The notes beneath the pieces were generated by a model. That model made no database searches and had not been told where the DNA came from. It saw only the letters and a program-made list of their open reading frames with translations. From the NCBI RefSeq assembly GCF_014837165.1, contig NZ_JACSPM010000004.1, forward strand, positions 124,001-188,000: 64,000 nt of DNA, read 5' to 3'. Below, one piece after another: positions 57,642 through 64,000 of the stretch. The position numbers and the translations under genes are program-made. Position 1 is the first letter of the stretch. Every line of letters begins with the position of its first letter. Origin of the DNA: Microbacterium gallinarum (GTDB taxonomy: Bacteria; Actinomycetota; Actinomycetes; Actinomycetales; Microbacteriaceae).

Positions 57642-58632
57642 TCGCTACCGGGTGATCCCGGTCGGCATCACCCGCGACGGCGTGTTCGTCCTCGAAGACG
57701 ACGATCCCGGCAAGTTCGCGCTGGATGCCGAGCGCCTCCCCGAGGTGGTCGACAACGGCACGCGCGTGCTGTGGCCCGAGGGCGGCAGCGATCGCACGCT
57801 GCGGGTGCGCCGCGCCGACGGGTCGATCGACGACCTGGGCGAGGTGGATGCGGTGCTGCCGATCCTGCACGGCGTGCACGGCGAAGACGGAACGGTGCAG
57901 GGCTTCTTCGACACCCTCGGCATCCCGTATGCCGGCGGCGGCGTGCTCGACTCGGCGCTGTGCATGGACAAGCACTTCATGAAGATCGTCCTCGCGGCGG
58001 CCGGCGTGCCGGTGTCCCCCTCGATCACGGTCACGCGCCGGCAATGGGATCTCGACCCCGAGCGGGTGCGAGCGGATGCCGCCGCCCTCGGTGAGCCCAC
58101 CTTCGTCAAACCCGCGCGCGCAGGGTCGAGCGTGGGCGTCTCGAAGGTGCACGACGCGTCCGAGCTCGCGGCCGCGCTCGAGCTCGCCTTCGCGGAGGAC
58201 GACAAGGTGCTCATCGAGACGGCGATCGTCGGCCGCGAGGTCGAGGTCGCGATCCTCGAGGGCCGCGCTGGGGCGCGTGCGCGCGCATCCCTCCCCGGTG
58301 AGATCGTCCTGACGACCCGGGAGTTCTATGACTTCGAGGGCAAGTACCTCGGCGGAGACGGCGCAGAGGTCGTGTGCCCGGCCGATCTGACCGCCGACGA
58401 GATCGCGGCGATCCAGGAGCTCGGCGTGCGGGCGTTCGAGGCTGTGGGTGGCCAGGGGCTCGCCCGCGTCGACTTCTTCCTCACCGCCGACGGGCTGTAC
58501 GTCAACGAGCTCAACACGATGCCGGGCTTCACGCCGATCTCGATGTTCCCGAAGTGCTGGATCGCATCGGGCGTCACGTACCCCGAGCTGATCTCAGAGC
58601 TCATCGACACCGCGCTCGCGCGCGCTGCGTAG
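57541..58632 (+). CDS. ddl: D-alanine--D-alanine ligase
   Basis: 363 residues, ATP-grasp fold. The N-terminal AVLFGGRSSEHSISSATA, the ATP loop VKPARAGSSVGVSKV, ARVDFFLTADGLYVNELNTM (Mg2+ ligands) and the C-terminal PGFTPISMFPK are all present. ATG 57541 follows GAGAGGA and is inside gpsA. It makes the dipeptide end of the cell-wall precursor. Confidence 0.94.
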   Translation: MDRPAVAVLFGGRSSEHSISSATAGGVLRAIDRDRYRVIPVGITRDGVFVLEDDDPGKFALDAERLPEVVDNGTRVLWPEGGSDRTLRVRRADGSIDDLGEVDAVLPILHGVHGEDGTVQGFFDTLGIPYAGGGVLDSALCMDKHFMKIVLAAAGVPVSPSITVTRRQWDLDPERVRADAAALGEPTFVKPARAGSSVGVSKVHDASELAAALELAFAEDDKVLIETAIVGREVEVAILEGRAGARARASLPGEIVLTTREFYDFEGKYLGGDGAEVVCPADLTADEIAAIQELGVRAFEAVGGQGLARVDFFLTADGLYVNELNTMPGFTPISMFPKCWIASGVTYPELISELIDTALARAA

Positions 58633-58644
58633 GAGTCCGCCGCG

Positions 58645-59124
58645 CTACGATCCGTCGGCGCTCTCGCGGGGCACGCACGTCGAGCCGTCCGCGGGGAGGC
58701 GCGACACGACGATCGACAGCGCGTCGAGCACTTCGGCGCTGGCGACGATGTCGTTGTCGAGGTAGACCTCGACGGCTGGAACGCGGCCGTACGACGTGAC
58801 GCGGTACTTCGGTGCGTCGGTCTCGTCGATGACCCAGTCGACGCCGTTGACCGTCTGGCAGGGAAGTGTCGTGGGTCCCAGCGGGTCGAGACCGCAGGTG
58901 AAGAGGACGGCGGCGGGGTCGCCCCAGGCCGCAGTCGCCTGCGCGTCCGTCCACCTCCGAGCCTGCCCGTCGAGCGTGCCGGGGAGGGCGACCGAGACGT
59001 CGGCACACGCCGGGTCGTTCGACTCGCCGGCGGGCTGCATCGACACCGTGCCGGCGCACCCGGCGAGTGCGGCGGCGACAGCGAGGGCGAGCACGGAGGC
59101 GAGAAGGCGGCGCGCTCGGATCAC
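58645..59124 (-). CDS. DUF3515-family lipoprotein
   Basis: 159 residues. The signal peptide ends at lipobox LAGC with Cys23. The mature part has four more Cys, including DPACADVSVALPG, LFTCGLDPLGP and GSTCVPRES, likely disulfide-bonded. This matches the actinobacterial DUF3515 family usually found beside ddl and thiL. GTG 59124 lies six nt after TAGCCT (59136-59131, minus strand), so it is leaderless from a promoter overlapping that of thiL. Confidence 0.85.
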   Translation of the reverse strand: MIRARRLLASVLALAVAAALAGCAGTVSMQPAGESNDPACADVSVALPGTLDGQARRWTDAQATAAWGDPAAVLFTCGLDPLGPTTLPCQTVNGVDWVIDETDAPKYRVTSYGRVPAVEVYLDNDIVASAEVLDALSIVVSRLPADGSTCVPRESADGS

Positions 59125-59130
59125 CCTCCC

Positions 59131-59140
59131 AGGCTACCTT
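59131..59140. promoter_or_regulatory. Overlapping divergent -10 boxes (DUF3515 gene and thiL)
   Basis: AGGCTACCTT contains TACCTT on the plus strand (59135-59140) and TAGCCT on the minus strand (59136-59131). They share the TA pair. Each box ends six nt before its start codon (59147 and 59124), so one 10-bp element can drive two opposite leaderless mRNAs. Confidence 0.6.
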
Positions 59141-59146
59141 GGAGGG

Positions 59147-60136
59147 ATGACTGCCTCCGATCCGCGCGTCGGCGACCTGACCGAGGGCGCGGTCCTCCGC
59201 GGCATCCTCGAACGGCTCCCCGCATCGGGCGCGCTGGTCGGCCCCGGTGATGACGCCGCGCTCCTCGCAGCCCCCGACGCGCGCGTGGTCGCCACCGTCG
59301 ACACGCTCGTGCACGGACCGGACTTCCGCCTCGCGTGGTCGAGCTCGTACGACCTCGGCTGGAAGGCGGCGGCGGTCAACCTGGCCGACATCGCCGCGAT
59401 GGGGGCGCGACCCACCGCGCTGCTCGTCGCCCTCGCGATGCCCGATGACACCCGGCTGTCGTTCGTCGAGGGGCTCGCCGACGGCCTCCGCGCGGCGTGC
59501 GACGCACTCGCGCCCGGGTGCGCCGTCGAAGGCGGCGACCTCACCGTGTCGGACACGCTCACGATCGCCGTGACCGCGCTGGGCACACTCGACGGGCGGA
59601 GGCCCGTGCTGCGGTCGGGTGCGAGCCCGGGAGACGTCGTCGCTGTCGCCGGAACGCTCGGGAGGGCGCAGCGCGGGCTGCGCGTGCTGTTCGATCGATT
59701 CACGGATGCCGCGGGCACGCCGGTTCCCGTCGACGAGAGCGTGCTGTCCGCGGACGAGCGGGCCGACCTCTCCGTGCAGCTGCGGCCGGCACCTCCGGTG
59801 GCGCTCGGTGCTCGGGCGGCCGACGCCGGAGCGACCGCGATGATGGATGTGTCGGACGGGCTCGTCCTCGACGCGTCGCGGATGGCCGCCGCATCCGGAG
59901 TCACCGTCGCTCTCGACTCCGCCTCGCTCGGGGCCGACGCCACCTCGGCGCTCTCCGGCGGCGAGGACCATGGACTGCTGGCGAGCTTCCCCGCGGGAGT
60001 GCCGCTCCCCGTCGGCTTCCGCGCGATCGGCGAGGTCCGGCCCCGCGGCGCCGATCCGGTGATCGTCGATGGGAGGCCGTTCGACGGCCGCAGCGGCTGG
60101 GATCCCTACCGCGACTGGGACGCCGGCCGGGGGTGA
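59147..60136 (+). CDS. thiL: Thiamine-monophosphate kinase
   Basis: 329 residues of the PurM/ThiL fold, making thiamine diphosphate. VGPGDDAALL holds the Mg-binding Asp pair. VNLADIAAMGARP, CAVEGGDLTVSDTLTIAVTA, TAMMDVSDGLVLDASRM and LSGGEDHGLLA are the remaining family blocks. ATG 59147 is six nt after TACCTT (59135-59140). A GGAGGG just before the ATG is too close to act as a normal ribosome site. Confidence 0.93.
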   Translation: MTASDPRVGDLTEGAVLRGILERLPASGALVGPGDDAALLAAPDARVVATVDTLVHGPDFRLAWSSSYDLGWKAAAVNLADIAAMGARPTALLVALAMPDDTRLSFVEGLADGLRAACDALAPGCAVEGGDLTVSDTLTIAVTALGTLDGRRPVLRSGASPGDVVAVAGTLGRAQRGLRVLFDRFTDAAGTPVPVDESVLSADERADLSVQLRPAPPVALGARAADAGATAMMDVSDGLVLDASRMAAASGVTVALDSASLGADATSALSGGEDHGLLASFPAGVPLPVGFRAIGEVRPRGADPVIVDGRPFDGRSGWDPYRDWDAGRG

Positions 60137-60137
60137 G

Positions 60138-60716
60138 TCACTCGCTCCCCGGCTCCGGCGGCCGCGACCACCACAGCGCGGTATCGCCGTAGCGCTTCGT
60201 GCGATCCGCGACGAGTCCCGCCGGGAGGGTCGGCTCCGGGGAGCGCTTGGCGCGCTCCACGACGACCGTCGCGTGCGCGGAGAGCGCAGGGGCGAGCAGC
60301 TCCAGCGCATGGGTGAGTTCCTGCTCGCCGAGATCGTACGGCGGATCGATGAACACGAGGTCGAACGGGCCGGTCGCCGTCTGCAGGTAGGCGAGGACGG
60401 AGGTGCGGTGCACGGTCATCGCGGCCTCGCGTGATCCCAGCGCCTTCGCGACGCGCGCGATGTTGCGCTGGATCACCCCGGCCGCGCGCGGTGACTTCTC
60501 GACGAGGTCGGCCTGCGCCCCGCCGCGGCTGATCGCCTCGAGCGCGAGTGCGCCCGACCCGGCGTACAGATCGAGCACCCGTGCACCGCGAAGCGCGTCG
60601 GCGGACTCCAGTGCACCGAAGAGGGACTCGCGCACGCGATCGCTCGTCGGCCGGGTGCCGGCGTCGGGAACCTCGAGCGGGAGGGATCCGGCCCGTCCGG
60701 CGATGATGCGCGTCAC
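60138..60716 (-). CDS. rsmD: 16S rRNA (guanine-966-N2) methyltransferase
   Basis: 192 residues. TRIIAGRAGSLPLEVPD and TRPTSDRVRESLFGAL form the N-terminal signature. VLDLYAGSGALALEAISRGG binds S-adenosylmethionine, and IDPPYDLG is the catalytic motif. GTG 60716 was chosen from the family start and from TATCGT (60728-60723, minus strand) six nt upstream, so it has its own leaderless promoter. Confidence 0.92.
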   Translation of the reverse strand: MTRIIAGRAGSLPLEVPDAGTRPTSDRVRESLFGALESADALRGARVLDLYAGSGALALEAISRGGAQADLVEKSPRAAGVIQRNIARVAKALGSREAAMTVHRTSVLAYLQTATGPFDLVFIDPPYDLGEQELTHALELLAPALSAHATVVVERAKRSPEPTLPAGLVADRTKRYGDTALWWSRPPEPGSE

Positions 60717-60738
60717 ACGCCCACGATAGCCGCGCCGG

Positions 60739-61320
60739 TCACGCCGCCGCGGACGGCGAGTCCTCCTCGCGCAGGCGAGGCTCGGTGCGCAGTTCCGGCC
60801 GGAGGCCCGACTTGTCGGCGTAGAAAGCGCGGATGACGTCCATGTCGGCACGGACGTCGCCGCTCAGCTCGATCGTCGGTCCGAGGCCCGTCGTCATCGT
60901 GGTGCGGTCGACGTAGCCGAGTGTGACAGGCAGGCCCGCGTCGCGTGCGATGCGGTAGAAGCCGGACTTCCAGTAGTCGCCCGTGCCGCGTGTGCCCTCG
61001 GGGGTGACCACGAGCCCGAACGTCTCGCCGCTGCGAATGCGGGCGACGACGTCGCCGACGACGCGCGACGGGTCGGAGCGGTCGACCGGGATGCCGCCCA
61101 GCTTGCGCATGAGGGGTCCGCGCCAGCCGCGGAAGAGGCTCGATTTGCCGAGCCAGCGCACGTGCATGCCCAGGCGCCACGCGATACCGAGCATCAGGAC
61201 GAAGTCCCAGTTCGAGGTGTGCGGCACCCCCAGGAGGACGGTCGGTCGGGTGGGGGCCGGCTCAGTGGACAGGGTCCAGCGGCTGCAGGCCCAGTACACG
61301 CGGGAGATGAGTCGGAGCAT
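60739..61320 (-). CDS. 1-acyl-sn-glycerol-3-phosphate acyltransferase-like protein
   Basis: 193 residues, a shorter second PlsC-fold protein. The HX4D motif is PHTSNWDFVLM (about 32-42), followed by GGIPVDRS and VVTPEGTRG. Acyl acceptor unknown. It is of the small 'acyltransferase' type distinct from the copy at 55.7 kb. TACGGT (61332-61327, minus strand) lies six nt before the ATG, so it is leaderless. Confidence 0.82.
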   Translation of the reverse strand: MLRLISRVYWACSRWTLSTEPAPTRPTVLLGVPHTSNWDFVLMLGIAWRLGMHVRWLGKSSLFRGWRGPLMRKLGGIPVDRSDPSRVVGDVVARIRSGETFGLVVTPEGTRGTGDYWKSGFYRIARDAGLPVTLGYVDRTTMTTGLGPTIELSGDVRADMDVIRAFYADKSGLRPELRTEPRLREEDSPSAAA

Positions 61321-61395
61321 CCCGCCACCGTAAGCCACCGGCCTGGGGTAACGCCGACACTCGGTGAGGTCGCCGGTCGAATCTAGACTCGACGC

Positions 61396-63555
61396 ATGCC
61401 GTCGTTCTCTCTCGAGTCCCGTCTCGACGGTGCCGTCGGGGGCAAGACCGCGTCGGCGCTGGAGCGCGCGTTCGGCATGCGCACCGTCGGTGACCTGCTG
61501 GCGCACTACCCCCGCCGCTACGCCAAGCGGGGAGAGCTGACTCCCATCTCATCGCTGCCCGTCGGCGAGCCCGTCACGATCGTCGCCGAGGTGCGGCGCG
61601 CGAACGAGCGCCGCATGCAGAATCGCAAGGGCTCGCTCCTCGAGGTGACCATCAGCGACGGCCACGGCGATCTCGCCCTGACGTTCTTCAACCAGTCGTG
61701 GCGCCTGAAGGACCTGCAGCCGGGGCGGCGCGGCATCTTCGCCGGCAAGGTGGGGGAGTACCGCGGCACGAAGCAGCTGGCGCATCCCGACTACGAGCTG
61801 TTCGACGACGAGGCGACCGCGCGCCTCACGGCCGAGGCGAACGCCAACCTTCCCATCCCGATCTACCCCGCGACCAGCACGATCGCCAGCTGGCAGCTGA
61901 CCAAGATCATCGCGCTGGTGCTCGATGGCCTGGGTCCCGTCCCCGACCCGCTTCCCGACGAGCTGCGGGCCCGCCACCGTCTGCTCGAGGCACGCGAGGC
62001 GATCGAGCGCATCCACCGCCCCGACTTCGAGGATCAGATCGAGCGCGCGCGCAGCACGCTGCGGATGCACGAGGCTTTCGTGCTGCAGGCGGCTCTGCTG
62101 CAGCAGCGGGCGTTCGTCCGCGCGCTGTCGGCCACGCGCCGCGCACCCGGCGCGCTGCAGGAGCGCTTCGACGAGGCGCTGCCGTTCCCGCGCACGCCCG
62201 ACCAGATCAGCGTGGGGGAGCAGATCGAGCGCGACCTCCAGGGCGACTGGCCGATGAACCGGCTGGTGCAGGGTGAGGTGGGCTCGGGCAAGACGCTCGT
62301 GGCGCTGCGCGCGATGCTGCAGGTCGCGCAGAGCGGCGGGCAGTCGGCGCTCATCGCGCCCACCGAGGTGCTCGCCGGCCAGCACCTGCGCTCGATCGCG
62401 CGGATGCTCGGTCCGCAGCTGGCCCCTGAGCTCATGCCGACGCTCCTCACCGGGCAGATGCCCGCCGCCGAGCGGCGCAAGGCGGCGCTGCGGGTCGCGT
62501 CCGGCCAGGCGCGCATCGTCGTCGGCACCCATGCGCTGCTGAGCGAGACCACCACGTTCGCCGACCTCGGCCTGGTCGTCGTCGATGAGCAGCACCGCTT
62601 CGGGGTGGAGCAGCGCGAGTCCCTGCGTGCGAAGGGCTCGTCTCCGCACGCGCTCGTGCTCACCGCGACCCCGATCCCGCGCACGGTCGCGATGACGGTG
62701 TTCGGCGACCTCGACGTGTCGACGATCCGCACCATGCCGGCCGGGCGCGCGGGCATCCAGACGTTCGTCGCGCCGCTCGCCGAGAAGCCGGCCTGGTTCG
62801 GGCGCGTGTGGGACCGGATCGCCGAAGAGGTCGCGCAGGGCCGGCAGGCGTTCGTCGTGTGCCCCGCGATCGACGCCGAGAAGCTCACCAAGGACGACAC
62901 CGCCGACGAGCCGGTGCCCGACGATGCTGGCGCCGCCCGCACCCGCTGGGGCGTCGTGCAGGTCGCCGACCTGCTGTCGAGGCATCCCGCGTTCTCGGCC
63001 ATCCGGGTCGAGATGCTGCACGGCAAGATGCCGTCCGATGAGAAGGACGCGGTGATGCAGGCGTTCGCCCGCGGTGAGGTCGACGTGCTGGTCGCGACGA
63101 CCGTGGTCGAGGTCGGCGTCGACGTGCCGAACGCGTCCACGATGGCCATCCTCGAAGCCGACCGCTTCGGCGTGTCGCAGCTGCACCAGCTGCGCGGCCG
63201 CGTCGGACGAGGCGGCGTCCCGGGGCTGTGCCTGCTCGTGACCGAGGCGGGGGCCGGTTCTCCGGCGCGGGAGCGCGTGGACGCCGTCGCCGCGACCCTC
63301 GACGGGTTCGAGCTCGCCGAGGTCGACCTGGAGCTGCGGGGCGAGGGCGACGTGCTCGGTGACGCGCAGTCCGGCGCGCGCTCGTCGCTGCGGCTGCTGC
63401 GCGTGGTGAAGGACGCCGACATCATCGCCGAGGCGCGGGTCGCCGCCGAAGCGGTGCTGGCCGACGACCCCGCGCTGACCCGCCACGCCGGCCTCGCCGC
63501 TGCGCTCGAGCGCCGGGTGGGCATGGAGGAGCGCGCGGCCCTTGCGAAGAATTGA
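61396..63555 (+). CDS. recG: ATP-dependent DNA helicase RecG
   Basis: 719 residues. An N-terminal wedge/OB domain (about 55-150) comes first. Helicase motif I is QGEVGSGKTLVALRAM, DEQHRFGVEQRE is motif II (DEQH), LTATPIPRT is motif III, and the C-terminal domain has VATTVVEVGVDVPNA and QLRGRVGRGG. It remodels stalled forks and Holliday junctions. TAGACT (61384-61389) is six nt before the ATG. Confidence 0.95.
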   Translation: MPSFSLESRLDGAVGGKTASALERAFGMRTVGDLLAHYPRRYAKRGELTPISSLPVGEPVTIVAEVRRANERRMQNRKGSLLEVTISDGHGDLALTFFNQSWRLKDLQPGRRGIFAGKVGEYRGTKQLAHPDYELFDDEATARLTAEANANLPIPIYPATSTIASWQLTKIIALVLDGLGPVPDPLPDELRARHRLLEAREAIERIHRPDFEDQIERARSTLRMHEAFVLQAALLQQRAFVRALSATRRAPGALQERFDEALPFPRTPDQISVGEQIERDLQGDWPMNRLVQGEVGSGKTLVALRAMLQVAQSGGQSALIAPTEVLAGQHLRSIARMLGPQLAPELMPTLLTGQMPAAERRKAALRVASGQARIVVGTHALLSETTTFADLGLVVVDEQHRFGVEQRESLRAKGSSPHALVLTATPIPRTVAMTVFGDLDVSTIRTMPAGRAGIQTFVAPLAEKPAWFGRVWDRIAEEVAQGRQAFVVCPAIDAEKLTKDDTADEPVPDDAGAARTRWGVVQVADLLSRHPAFSAIRVEMLHGKMPSDEKDAVMQAFARGEVDVLVATTVVEVGVDVPNASTMAILEADRFGVSQLHQLRGRVGRGGVPGLCLLVTEAGAGSPARERVDAVAATLDGFELAEVDLELRGEGDVLGDAQSGARSSLRLLRVVKDADIIAEARVAAEAVLADDPALTRHAGLAAALERRVGMEERAALAKN

Positions 63556-63568
63556 ATAGGCTGGCCGA

Positions 63569-64000
63569 ATGAACAGCCGGATCGCCGTCGTCCCCGGGTC
63601 CTTCGATCCGCCGACCCTCGGTCACCTCGACGTGATCCGACGCGCAGCCTCGCTCTACGACCAGCTCCACGTGCTCGTCGTGCACAACCCGGGCAAAGAG
63701 GCGATGCTGCCCATCGCGCAGCGGCTGACGCTCCTCGAGCAGTCCATCGCCGAGAGCGACATCGACGGCGACGTCGTCGTCGCCTCGTGGAGCATGGGGC
63801 TGCTGGTCGACTACGCCACGGACGTCGATGCCGGCGTGCTCGTGAAGGGCATCCGCTCGCAGGTCGATGTCGCGTACGAGACGCCGATGGCGATCGTGAA
63901 CCGGCACCTCGCGCACGTCGAGACCGTCTTCCTGCTGCCCGATCCCGCGCACGCGCTCGTGTCCAGCTCGCTCGTGCGCCAGGTCGCCTCGCTCGGCGGC
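63569..64000 (+). CDS. coaD: Phosphopantetheine adenylyltransferase (3' end outside window)
   Basis: The first 144 codons are present. [17 protein letters not shown] contains the T-x-G-H nucleotidyltransferase motif, and [13 protein letters not shown] is the conserved C-terminal motif. It makes dephospho-CoA. Family length is about 160 residues, so little is missing. TAGGCT (63557-63562) is six nt before the ATG, so it is leaderless and just after recG. Confidence 0.93.
   Translation, partial: MNSRIAVVPGSFDPPTLGHLDVIRRAASLYDQLHVLVVHNPGKEAMLPIAQRLTLLEQSIAESDIDGDVVVASWSMGLLVDYATDVDAGVLVKGIRSQVDVAYETPMAIVNRHLAHVETVFLLPDPAHALVSSSLVRQVASLGG

Overview
The window is typical high-GC actinobacterial chromosome, most like Microbacteriaceae and probably Microbacterium. 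This rests on gene order (ilvD-ilvBN-ilvC, serA, leuB, ilvE), heavy G/C third positions, GTG and TTG starts, ATGA stop/start overlaps, and many apparently leaderless genes (a TAnnnT -10 box 6-8 nt before the start codon). It is mostly core metabolism with one clear accessory patch. No integrase, transposase or CRISPR array was seen.

Layout. 0-5.5 kb: end of a TetR-type regulator, a short-chain dehydrogenase like 3-hydroxybutyrate dehydrogenase, an alpha/beta hydrolase, then a divergent IclR regulator facing CoA-transferase A/B and thiolase genes. Together these would take 3-hydroxybutyrate to acetyl-CoA. 5.6-8.8 kb: acetyltransferase, small membrane protein, trehalose genes otsA-otsB. 8.8-22.1 kb: branched-chain amino acid and serine genes (ilvD, ilvB, ilvN, ilvC, serA, leuB, ilvE), interrupted by a repeat-bearing lipoprotein, two membrane proteins and a TetR/MFS efflux pair with a clear operator. 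22.2-24.2 kb: FAH-family hydrolase and MFS transporter. 24.3-27.0 kb: an unusual three-gene operon of a KAS III-like synthase, a heme-oxygenase-like non-heme iron enzyme and an unrecognised protein. This is the best candidate for an undescribed pathway. 27.0-32 kb: PLP enzyme, LysR regulator, large secreted 5'-nucleotidase with cell-wall-binding repeats.

32-33.7 kb holds gltX and tRNA-Gln(CTG). From 33.74 to about 38.43 kb is an accessory patch, less G/C-rich by eye, between tRNA-Gln and a tRNA 3'-end-like remnant followed by a terminator. It carries small hypothetical genes, a broken diacylglycerol kinase, two GAF-ANTAR regulators and a fatty-acid desaturase. 38.5-42.3 kb: a membrane protein made of about 70 glycine/alanine-rich heptads, another membrane protein and a kinase-like phosphotransferase. 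42.3-46.5 kb: fructose operon fruR-fruK-fruA-ptsH behind three operator-like repeats spaced 10 bp apart. 46.6-50.7 kb: metallo-hydrolase, tRNA-Glu(CTC), membrane protein/nuclease pair, ECF sigma factor/DUF4349 pair.

50.7-64 kb: terC behind a yybP-ykoY-type (Mn2+) riboswitch; leuCD behind a leucine leader peptide and hairpin; then murA, plsC, gpsA, ddl, a DUF3515 lipoprotein, thiL, rsmD, a second acyltransferase, recG and the start of coaD. Many convergent gene ends are closed by long perfect hairpins without T tracts. Family assignments come from motifs and remembered family features; no database search was run.
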